Assembly (NCBI GenBank): GCA_003696125.1 | Contig: RFHZ01000024.1 | Location: forward strand, 1-8,029 | Direction: 5' to 3' | DNA from: Nitrospinota bacterium | Lineage (GTDB): Bacteria; Tectomicrobia; Entotheonellia; J063 | Length of the DNA stretch: 8,029 nucleotides | Position numbers and translations under genes: made by a program | In this document: in pieces, positions 1 through 6,549 of the stretch | Layout: each line of letters opens with the position of its first letter | Numbering within the stretch: position 1 is the stretch's first letter | The notes under the pieces: model-generated | What the model saw: only the letters and a program-made list of their open reading frames with translations | Told to the model about the DNA's origin: nothing | Database searches by the model: none

Positions 1-95
1 CTTAATCGTGTCTGCTTTTCCCGAAAACTCTGAAGAAACATAGCCCCAAAGCCTGCTGGATTATCTGTCGCTTGCTGCAAGTTCTTCTCTACCAT
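1..95 (-). CDS. 5' end of an unidentified gene, cut by the window edge
   Basis: An ATG at 95 opens a reading frame of 31 codons that stays open to the window edge. The protein begins MVEKNLQQATDNPAGFGAMF and continues with a charged stretch (SFREKQTRL). I do not recognise it. There is no signal peptide or membrane segment in the visible part, so it looks like the start of a soluble protein, unlike its neighbours. The start is supported by AAGGA at 102-106, 6 nt upstream. It begins 35 nt after the stop of the YfhO-family gene with no terminator between them, so it probably belongs to the same transcript. The visible part is more AT-rich than the genes upstream. A chance open frame of 31 codons is possible; the ribosome-binding site, strand and spacing are what make me call it. 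Confidence 0.55.
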   Translation of the reverse strand, partial: MVEKNLQQATDNPAGFGAMFLQSFREKQTRL

Positions 96-101
96 TGATC
101 T

Positions 102-106
102 TCCTT
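102..106 (-). promoter_or_regulatory. Ribosome-binding site for the partial gene starting at 95
   Basis: The minus strand reads AAGGAAG at 106-100, with the AAGGA core 6 nt before the ATG at 95. It sits in the 35-nt gap after the YfhO-family stop codon. It is the main reason for calling the truncated gene at the left edge. Confidence 0.6.
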
Positions 107-130
107 ATTCTTTTAGAAAGCCGACTCTCC

Positions 131-2698
131 CTACAGCTTACCCTTCCGAATCCCCACCACTCCGATCCCCAGCAGGGTAAGCCCACTGATGAGGGCTCCG
201 GCTTTTACCGTCCAGGGATCATAGACAAAATCGATCCGGTGCCGCCCCTCCTCCACCGCCACGGCCCGTATGGCGTAATCTGCCCGGAATATGCGGGTCG
301 GCACCCCATCGAGGAAAGCCTTCCATCCCGGATAGTAGGTATCACTCAAAACCACAAACCCCTGCCGTGGACTCTCCACCTGCAGGCTGACCCGGTGGGG
401 TGTATAGGCAAGGATGGTCACCCTGCCCCGCTCCCCTTCCCCTGGTCGGTTGCTGGTAGCAAGCCTCTGCACCGCTTCTCTCTCGTCCGGCTCTACCTCT
501 AAAATCACCTCGGCTCGCGGATGAAAGTCTGATGACCGTAACCGCTGCAAAACCGCTTCTTTCCCCTGCAGCACCGAAGCTCGAGGCACCCAAAAAGCCC
601 GGGGGAGAAACTGCACATTCTCCACCACCTTCATGCCGTTCCAGGGGGCCACGGCAACCGTCCGATAACGACTCGTATCCCCCAAGTCGCTCTCATGCGG
701 GATGAGAAGGTAGCGAACATTAAAGAGGTCGAGCAGATGGGGCAGAAGCGCCGGCTGGGGGTTATATGAGGCCTGCTGGAGATCGAGGTAGCGCGAGAGC
801 TGGTACCCGGAATAGCCGAACATGTAGTAGAGTCCATACATGACCCCGGTATTCGGTAACAGGGTATACTTGTCCCAGATCTTCCCCCGCTCGTACAGGA
901 AGAGGGGTAACCGGTCCCCATCACGCTGGTCATAAAAGGGGAGTTTATCCCGCAGGATACGAAACGGGGTCGCTTCCTGGGGTTGCAAAAGCCGCAGTAT
1001 CGGGGTCTCGGGAGGGAGAGGATCGTACAGATCAGAAAAGGCGGTAAAGTCAGCCTGGGAGCTGATGGCGAACAGATCCGAGATAAGGAGCAGGAGGAAG
1101 AGTCCCTGCGCCGTACACCTGCCGATGGCCTTACGCTGCCAGAGGAAACAGGTGACAAAGATACTCAATCCCAGGCAGATGGCAAAGATAAAGCTCGTCC
1201 GGATCTGGGCCAAGGCGGCTTCAGGACGAAAGTGAGGATTGGAATATCCCTGGATAGCCTGCTCCATGCTCTGCATAACAGCCTCTTGTTGCCACACGAC
1301 CAGAGCATACGCCACCAGCAGCAGGACGGTAAACCCTCCCCAAAACGCTAGAGCCCGCGAAAGCTGCCGGTCTGCCTGGACAGGATCTTTGTTCGCCTGC
1401 CCTTCTCCCCGGAAGAAGCGTTCAACCCCAAACCCGGCCAGCAGGGCAATGCCCATGGTCACCAGGGCCATATACTTCTCCGGGTAACGGAAGAGTCGCA
1501 TCACCGGGAGGGCATGGTAGAAGAGGGCATATACCGGAGTGTACCTGCCCAAGGCCAGGAGAAGAGCGGTGCCGGTAATCCCTCCCAGGAAGAGGATCCG
1601 ACGCCGTGGCCGGCCTGCCCAGAGGGCAAAAAGGGCCAGGAAAACCGGCAGGTACCCGCTGTAAATGCTATCGGTCCAGGAACTGTTGTCCGGGAAATTC
1701 TGCAGGAAAAAGCCCCAGTACTGCTCCGGATACAGCGAGAAGGGCTTGCCGAAGAAGAAAGGAATAATAAACTCGATCAGGCGCAGGGGATGAAAAGACC
1801 AGAATACAGAGGCCTCATAGGAAAGCCCCTGCTGCCGGTCCGAGAGGGTCATCATCTCCAGGGAGGGGAGGAACTGGATCATGGAGAGTCCCAGAGAGGT
1901 AAAACCGGCCACGATAAAGATCTTCCCTCTTGCCCATACCTGCCGGACGGCTCTGCACCCGCCGGCCCACCCATCCCTGCCAGCGGGGACCTGTCCCCCG
2001 CTGGAAGCGGATCCGGCGGGGAGTTGATGGGTATGAGGGGAAGGACCAGCCGGGACAGGCGGGGATGCCGGTGTTTCCAGAGGATCAAACAACAGGTAAA
2101 GGAGACCAAGGGAGAGACTCCAGAACACGCTCTGCGGTTCCCCGGCCAGAAACTGGATGGCCAGCACAACGCCCGGCAGAATCCCGGCCCGGGCAGTCCC
2201 CTGCCTCAAAGCACGATGCAACGCCCACCAAAAACAAGGGGTCCAGATGATGGCCAGATAGATGATGTTACCGCTCATCTGCACCAGATAGGTGTTGAAC
2301 ATAAAGGCGATGGCCCCAAAGAGGGCGGCATAAGGGGAGAGACGCCACGACCGGAGCAGCAGATAGACAAACACCCCACCCAGAAAGTAGTGCAAGAGGA
2401 TAAACCACTGAAACGCAACCGGCAGGGGAAGCAGCAGGAAGATCAGGTTCAGGGGGTACAGGACAGCGGTGGTGTTATCGGCCAGGAAAGGAACACCGTT
2501 TGAGAGATAAGGATTCCAGAGCGGCAACTCCCCGCGACGAAAGGCGGTCACCATAAACCACTTTATCGGGTAGAAGAGACGAAAGGTATCACGGAAATAG
2601 AAGACCTCTCCCAGAAACACCACCTTCCAGAAGAAGAGGATGGTGACGAGAAAGAGCCCCCCTATCATCAACAGATCCTTTGCCGGTCCACGCTTCAT
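131..2698 (-). CDS. YfhO-family polytopic membrane protein (GT-C-like glycosyltransferase)
   Basis: An 855-residue protein, a normal length for the YfhO family. Seen: a first membrane segment at about 10-30, then the family hallmark loop with FRDTFR (D37), LPLWNPYLSNG (58-68) and the FLADN..AVLYPLNL segment (71-85); further hydrophobic segments to about residue 548, with FRYPEKY at 403-409; a soluble C-terminal region at about 555-828 with LFNVRYLL (658-665), YYPGWKAFLDG (788-798) and EEGRHRIDFVYDP (816-828); and one last membrane segment at about 830-850. In Bacillus and Listeria, YfhO/GtlB-type proteins transfer sugar from undecaprenyl phosphate to lipoteichoic acid outside the cell. A similar extracytoplasmic transfer is inferred here; the acceptor is unknown. 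The start is fixed by GGAGG 7 nt upstream and a 4-nt overlap (ATGA) with the preceding gene. Residues about 206-257 form an odd Pro/Ala/Gly-rich loop that looks inserted. Confidence 0.95.
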   Translation of the reverse strand: MKRGPAKDLLMIGGLFLVTILFFWKVVFLGEVFYFRDTFRLFYPIKWFMVTAFRRGELPLWNPYLSNGVPFLADNTTAVLYPLNLIFLLLPLPVAFQWFILLHYFLGGVFVYLLLRSWRLSPYAALFGAIAFMFNTYLVQMSGNIIYLAIIWTPCFWWALHRALRQGTARAGILPGVVLAIQFLAGEPQSVFWSLSLGLLYLLFDPLETPASPPVPAGPSPHTHQLPAGSASSGGQVPAGRDGWAGGCRAVRQVWARGKIFIVAGFTSLGLSMIQFLPSLEMMTLSDRQQGLSYEASVFWSFHPLRLIEFIIPFFFGKPFSLYPEQYWGFFLQNFPDNSSWTDSIYSGYLPVFLALFALWAGRPRRRILFLGGITGTALLLALGRYTPVYALFYHALPVMRLFRYPEKYMALVTMGIALLAGFGVERFFRGEGQANKDPVQADRQLSRALAFWGGFTVLLLVAYALVVWQQEAVMQSMEQAIQGYSNPHFRPEAALAQIRTSFIFAICLGLSIFVTCFLWQRKAIGRCTAQGLFLLLLISDLFAISSQADFTAFSDLYDPLPPETPILRLLQPQEATPFRILRDKLPFYDQRDGDRLPLFLYERGKIWDKYTLLPNTGVMYGLYYMFGYSGYQLSRYLDLQQASYNPQPALLPHLLDLFNVRYLLIPHESDLGDTSRYRTVAVAPWNGMKVVENVQFLPRAFWVPRASVLQGKEAVLQRLRSSDFHPRAEVILEVEPDEREAVQRLATSNRPGEGERGRVTILAYTPHRVSLQVESPRQGFVVLSDTYYPGWKAFLDGVPTRIFRADYAIRAVAVEEGRHRIDFVYDPWTVKAGALISGLTLLGIGVVGIRKGKL
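1958..2020. repeat. GC-rich nested inverted repeat inside the YfhO-family gene
   Basis: The centre, 1980-2004, is a near-perfect palindrome: CCAGCGGGGAC, a CT spacer, then GTCCCCCGCTGG, with one unpaired C. The safe reading is a 9-bp stem (1980-1988 with 1996-2004) around a 7-nt loop. An outer 8-bp stem, CCCGCCGG at 1958-1965 with CCGGCGGG at 2013-2020, encloses it. It encodes part of the Pro/Ala/Gly-rich loop at residues about 227-247 of the YfhO-family protein and keeps the frame open. It resembles short REP-like palindromes in form. With only one copy visible, the mobile or repeat nature is an inference. Confidence 0.55.
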
Positions 2699-4398
2699 CG
2701 CTTCGCCTCCAGTCGTCGCAATCGCTGCCGGGCTTCCTGCACGTATCGCTGTTCTGTCGCTATGGATTGAGCCGCCTGGACATAGGCCCGCAGATGGTGA
2801 ATCGCCTGCTCCTGATCGACCTGCTCATAGGCGATGGCAAGATTATACGCCAGAGGAAGAGAGGCCGGAGCAAGGCGTCTCGCCTGCTGCCAGACCTGGA
2901 TCGCCTGCCGGTACTTCCCCAGGTGGTAGTAGGCAAACCCGAGATTGGTCAGGATAGCCGGAGAAGAGGGACGGTAACGCAAGGCGGTAACCAGCTCTGG
3001 TATCGCTTCTTTATACCTCCCCAGCGTGTTGTAGACGATCCCCAGGTTGTGATGCTGATCGGCCCGGGCATAAGGGGTACGCTGATCGAAAACGAAACTG
3101 GCCAGCGCGCCGAGTAGCGCAGCGAGCAAAACCACCCGCACCTGTGGCTTGCGCAACAAGACGGGAAGATCAACTAGTCCCTTCCCTGCCCACAGGATTA
3201 TGGCCGGTGTCAAGAGGAGCCGGTAACGGGTACTCACGTAAAAGAGGAGCAGGGTGAAGAGTTGCACCCCCAGGAAAGCCAGAAGCCAGAAATGCTCCCT
3301 CCGCATGGAGAAGAGGCCGGTCAGGGCAAAAGGGAGCAGGAGGTACTGGTTGACCACAAAGACCCGCAGCAAGGGGAGAAAGCGCTCCTGCTCAAAGCGG
3401 GCAAAGTAGATCAGTGATACGTCCTTCCCGGACAGGGCGAGATAGAACTTTTTCCCTAACAGGACCAGGTAGGAGAGCGGATGCTCTCGAATATACCGGA
3501 ATCCCTGCTTCCACCAGTACTGAGAAACCTCACGCCGGGAGAGGGGTCGCCCCAGCGCCTCCTCGGCCACCTGCCTCCCCAGTACCCTCTGTTCCGTGAT
3601 ATGGGTAGAAAGCGCCGGAACCGGGGTGTAGGTCCCCTGTGCCCGCGGGTTGGTCCCTTGATAAAAGGTCTCTCCGCCGTTCGCCGCGATGAGGACCAGA
3701 TCCCTCTCTATCCAGAAATTGCGTCCCGCCACCGGGACAATACAGAGCAGGACCCCTACCAGAAAGGCGCTCCCGTACCGGAAGCTCAATCTCCAGGAGG
3801 CAGGGACAAAGAGCAACCAGAGCAGAAGAAGGACGACCAGAAGGAGAAGGGAAGGACGGACCAGGGTGGCAAGACCGGTGAGCAGACCGGAGAGGAACCA
3901 GTTGCTCCAGGTAGGGTGCTGCTCGCTCCGGCGGAGCTGCCAGAGGAGCAGCAGCACCAGGAAAAGGGCCAGTGTGGTAGGGAGAAATTTCAGGCTGTAG
4001 AAAGCATAAAAGCCAAATCCCAGGGCGAGGAGGGCCGCGACTCGACCCGTCTGCCGATCAAAGTACGCCTTGCCTACCTGGTAGAAGAGGAGGGCCGTGC
4101 CGATGCTCAACACCGCCTGGACCACATAGACGACCAGGTGGTCTTCTCCCCAGATCAGATAGAGAAGAGCCAGGAAATACGGGTAGAGCGGAGCCTGATA
4201 AAACACCTCCTTCCCCCACCAATCCCCCTGCGCAATGGTCCTGGCCCAGCTATCGTACACCCGGGCATCGAGGAGCAGCACCCGGGCAAAAGGATCCTGG
4301 AGGATATACTGGACGAGGAGGAGAAGCCGGAAACCGATGAGGAGGAAGAGGAGTCCCCAGAAGAGTTGACGAGAGTCCAGGCGCACACCGGTGAACAT
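2695..4398 (-). CDS. GT39/PMT-family membrane glycosyltransferase with C-terminal TPR domain
   Basis: A 567-residue protein. Membrane part, about residues 10-437: first segment 11-30, then an extracytoplasmic loop with LLLDARVYDSWA (41-52; D44 sits where GT39 enzymes carry a catalytic or metal-binding acid), GDWWGKEVFYQAPLYPYFLAL (58-78), RPSLLL (181-186), the NGGETFYQGTNP loop (240-251) and RYRLLLTP (391-398), all typical of PMT_2-type transferases. Three TPR-like units follow at about 445-545, for example NLGFAYYHLGKYRQAI (485-500); the third is slightly shortened. By family, it should move a sugar from a polyprenyl-phosphate donor to an extracytoplasmic acceptor; the substrate is unknown. 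An in-frame ATG at 4464 exists, but it lies inside the upstream gene and adds a charged 22-residue tail without family features. The ATG at 4398 has GGAGG 6 nt upstream and follows the preceding stop by one base, so I chose it. The stop overlaps the next start (ATGA). Confidence 0.94.
   Translation of the reverse strand: MFTGVRLDSRQLFWGLLFLLIGFRLLLLVQYILQDPFARVLLLDARVYDSWARTIAQGDWWGKEVFYQAPLYPYFLALLYLIWGEDHLVVYVVQAVLSIGTALLFYQVGKAYFDRQTGRVAALLALGFGFYAFYSLKFLPTTLALFLVLLLLWQLRRSEQHPTWSNWFLSGLLTGLATLVRPSLLLLVVLLLLWLLFVPASWRLSFRYGSAFLVGVLLCIVPVAGRNFWIERDLVLIAANGGETFYQGTNPRAQGTYTPVPALSTHITEQRVLGRQVAEEALGRPLSRREVSQYWWKQGFRYIREHPLSYLVLLGKKFYLALSGKDVSLIYFARFEQERFLPLLRVFVVNQYLLLPFALTGLFSMRREHFWLLAFLGVQLFTLLLFYVSTRYRLLLTPAIILWAGKGLVDLPVLLRKPQVRVVLLAALLGALASFVFDQRTPYARADQHHNLGIVYNTLGRYKEAIPELVTALRYRPSSPAILTNLGFAYYHLGKYRQAIQVWQQARRLAPASLPLAYNLAIAYEQVDQEQAIHHLRAYVQAAQSIATEQRYVQEARQRLRRLEAKR
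2706..2710 (-). promoter_or_regulatory. Ribosome-binding site for the YfhO-family gene
   Basis: GGAGG on the minus strand, 7 nt before the ATG at 2698. It lies within the last codons (Leu-Glu-Ala-Lys-Arg) of the upstream TPR-glycosyltransferase gene. With the ATGA overlap it points to translational coupling and fixes the start. Confidence 0.8.
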
Positions 4399-4399
4399 G

Positions 4400-6424
4400 T
4401 CAGTCCTCCCTCCGCAGTAGGGTGAGCTTTCCCTGGACCTCTTGGCGCACCACCTGATCACCACGCCATTGCCTCAGAAAACGGGTATAGGCCTGTACCG
4501 CCTCCCTGTGTAACCCCTTCTGCTGGTATAAGCCGGCCAGGGCGTAAAGAGCTTCCGGGTACTGATCGCTGAGGCGGAGCGTGGCCTTATACTCCCCAAT
4601 AGCCTCGTCGATTCTCCCCTGTTCGGCATAGAGGGTGGCCAGGAGCAGGTGAACCTGGGGGAGGGAAGGCTCAAAGGCCAGGGCCTGGCGATAGGCGGCC
4701 AGGGCCTGGGCAGGGAATCCGATCGCCCGGAAGAAATCACCAAGACGAAGCAGAGGGAGAGGATAGGACACCTGCGCGAAGAATCCCCGCCTTCTTGAAG
4801 GAATCCTGGACACGGCCTGGGCCAGGAGAAGGGCGGCATGCGCAGGGATATCCAGGGCGAAGCGCCGGATTAACTCCCGGTTTTGGATACTCTGCCGAAC
4901 AAAGATGGCGGCCATATCGTCAAAATAGATCAGCTTCCAGTTCGTATCCCTGGCCAGAAAGGCGAGCAAGGGTTTTGCCTGGGGCCAGAAATGGGTCAGG
5001 AACACAGTCTGTATCCCGTACTTCTGGCTGTAAGTCTCCCAGTACTCGGGAAAGGCCAGCACGGTGAAATATTCCTGGACAAAGCGGGGATCCACACTGA
5101 TGCTGACCGAATCGATAAAGACCTTTTGCCGGGGATAGAGACGCCACATCAGGTATCCTCCCAGGTCCAGGGTATGAAAGAGCCGGCCCGGGGGATGGAA
5201 ATCCTGCAGGAAATCGACCGCATCTTGGGGAGCAACGAGAGCAGAAGCCCCGATACCAAAGCGGACCAGGGAGCGGTTCCGCACGTAGTAGTTGTTCGAA
5301 ACAACATCCCTGGCGAGGAACAGGGCAAAAACGAGGAAAGCCAGCGCCACACAGGCCTGCACCGGGAAGAAGCTCCGCTCTTCTGTTTCTCCCTGCCTGA
5401 CGGATAAGGTGTGCAGGATATCATGCAGGTTCCGGATCACCAGCGGTGCACTGAGCAGGGTGAAAAGACCGATGTAGCGCATGGAGAGGAGCGAAAGCCC
5501 CAGAAGGGGTATGGTGAGAGCGAAGTCGAGGAAACGCCGCCCCCGCCAGTTGAGGAAGAGGCTGACCGCCCAGACCCCGAGGAAGAACTTGTAGTGGTAA
5601 AAAAGATCGGGGAAAAGGGGATAGGTAATGGAAAAAGGGGCCTGCCACTCAAAGATCCTGACCTGTAAAAGGTTGGCGTGGAGTTCGCGGTAGAGCCGGT
5701 AGAAGAGATGATAGGCGTGGGGATTGACCAGACAGAACCCCAGCGCAGAGAGACTGATCAGGGACAGGAGCCGTAACTCTCCCCTGGCTGTGCTGCTCCC
5801 TGTCCGCCAGGACGCAACCCCGGCGTTCATCGTGAATACTCCCAGCAAGAAGAGGCCGATGATAAACCCACCGTGCAGGTTGACCCAGAGCATCTGGAGA
5901 AAGGGGAGCAGGAATAACCACCCCCTCCTGCAGCGGCCTTCCTGGTAGCGGAGCAGGATGGTGAGGAAGAGGGAAGCGAGAAAGAGGGTGAAGAGGTGAG
6001 GCCGGATGGCAAACCGCTCGTTCACCACCAGGAGGACCAGGGCAAAGAGGAGAGGGGTCGTGCTGTACCAGCGTCGATCATAATAGAGGAGGGAAAGGGA
6101 GAGGAAGGTCACTACCACCAGGACCAGGAGCAAGAGGTTTAAGGCACGAACGCCTCCTGCCCGGTAGAGGAGATAGAACAGGACCTGGGCCAGCCATTCA
6201 TGGTTTATGGTCTTCTGCGCAGGAGGAGGATCGCGGAAGATGTCGATCTCCGGGATGGTCCGCTGCTGGACGATGTACCGCCCTTCGGCCAGATGCCACC
6301 AGCTATCGATGCTGGTCATCGTACGCAGGCCGAAGAGAGCCACCAGCACCAGCAGGACCCCGATCAACAGCGGGGCCAGGAGGCGGGAAACTCTCTGATA
6401 GATGAAGGTCTCTGCTCGCTTCAT
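4400..6424 (-). CDS. GT-C-like polytopic membrane protein with soluble domain and C-terminal TPRs
   Basis: A 674-residue protein. Seen: a membrane segment at about 14-34; a loop with SIDSWWHLAEGRYI (38-51, D40) and NHEWLAQVLFY (74-84); hydrophobic segments to about residue 372, including RPHLFTLFLASLF (141-153) and LWVNLHGGFIIGLFLL (179-194); a soluble domain at about 385-510 with LDLGGYLMWRLYP (419-431), KVFID (434-438) and YGIQTVFLTH (469-478); then TPR-like repeats at about 553-655, for example LATLYAEQGRIDEAIGEY (595-612). This layout matches widespread bacterial membrane proteins usually left as hypothetical or GT39-like. The loop after the first membrane segment supports a GT-C fold, but activity is inferred. 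The ATG at 6424 lacks a clear SD. An in-frame TAA lies about 27 nt upstream with no alternative start between, so the gene cannot extend further. It ends one base before the next gene. Confidence 0.93.
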   Translation of the reverse strand: MKRAETFIYQRVSRLLAPLLIGVLLVLVALFGLRTMTSIDSWWHLAEGRYIVQQRTIPEIDIFRDPPPAQKTINHEWLAQVLFYLLYRAGGVRALNLLLLVLVVVTFLSLSLLYYDRRWYSTTPLLFALVLLVVNERFAIRPHLFTLFLASLFLTILLRYQEGRCRRGWLFLLPFLQMLWVNLHGGFIIGLFLLGVFTMNAGVASWRTGSSTARGELRLLSLISLSALGFCLVNPHAYHLFYRLYRELHANLLQVRIFEWQAPFSITYPLFPDLFYHYKFFLGVWAVSLFLNWRGRRFLDFALTIPLLGLSLLSMRYIGLFTLLSAPLVIRNLHDILHTLSVRQGETEERSFFPVQACVALAFLVFALFLARDVVSNNYYVRNRSLVRFGIGASALVAPQDAVDFLQDFHPPGRLFHTLDLGGYLMWRLYPRQKVFIDSVSISVDPRFVQEYFTVLAFPEYWETYSQKYGIQTVFLTHFWPQAKPLLAFLARDTNWKLIYFDDMAAIFVRQSIQNRELIRRFALDIPAHAALLLAQAVSRIPSRRRGFFAQVSYPLPLLRLGDFFRAIGFPAQALAAYRQALAFEPSLPQVHLLLATLYAEQGRIDEAIGEYKATLRLSDQYPEALYALAGLYQQKGLHREAVQAYTRFLRQWRGDQVVRQEVQGKLTLLRRED
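4405..4409 (-). promoter_or_regulatory. Ribosome-binding site deciding the start of the TPR glycosyltransferase at 4398
   Basis: GGAGG on the minus strand, 6 nt before the ATG at 4398, within GGAGGGAGGAC. It is embedded in the final Arg-Arg-Glu-Asp codons of the upstream gene, whose TGA is followed by C and then the ATG. This favours 4398 over the in-frame ATG at 4464. Confidence 0.82.
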
Positions 6425-6445
6425 CGTTATTAACCGCTGTTCAAA

Positions 6446-6468
6446 GCTGCCTTACCCACCAAGGCAGC
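6446..6468 (-). other. Stem-loop in the intergenic gap before the gene starting at 6424
   Basis: The minus strand reads GCTGCCTT, a 7-nt loop GGTGGGT, then AAGGCAGC: a perfect 8-bp stem. It is followed by TTTGAA rather than a run of T, so it is a poor intrinsic terminator for the upstream glycosyltransferase gene, which ends at 6550. The 3' arm ends 21 nt before the ATG at 6424. It could influence translation or mRNA stability, or be incidental. The rest of the 125-nt gap (6425-6549) is GC-rich with a C7/G7 run at 6528-6534. I see no convincing -35/-10 pair. Confidence 0.45.
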
Positions 6469-6549
6469 CCCTCTTCCTCTTGCTCTGGTACGGCTGGGGG
6501 CAGGCCTGGACAGCGCTGCGCTCAGTTCCCCCCCTGCCGGCCACAGCTC

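Noticed and set aside
95-502. Plus-strand open frame starting near the left edge
   Set aside because: It lies mostly antisense to the conserved C-terminus of the YfhO-family protein and its product matches nothing I know.
1980-2004. Palindrome in the YfhO-family gene as a terminator or operator
   Set aside because: It is well inside an intact coding region, with no T tract and no gene start nearby.
1514-2503. Long open frame on the plus strand (329 codons), antisense to the YfhO-family gene
   Set aside because: The product is a Gly/Gln/Glu/Arg-rich low-complexity chain without domains. It is the mirror image of Leu- and Pro-rich codons in a gene with clear family motifs on the other strand.
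3481-4425. Long open frame on the plus strand (314 codons), antisense to the GT39-TPR gene
   Set aside because: Rich in Glu, Gln and Arg with no recognisable fold. The opposite strand carries glycosyltransferase and TPR motifs throughout.
4399-4464. Upstream ATG at 4464 as start of the GT39-TPR gene
   Set aside because: It would overlap the preceding gene by 65 nt and add a 22-residue charged extension. The ATG at 4398 has an ideal GGAGG site and the expected position before the first membrane segment.
6446-6468. Stem-loop as an intrinsic terminator
   Set aside because: The stem is followed by TTTGAA and then GC-containing sequence on the minus strand, not a T tract. On the plus strand there is no gene to terminate.
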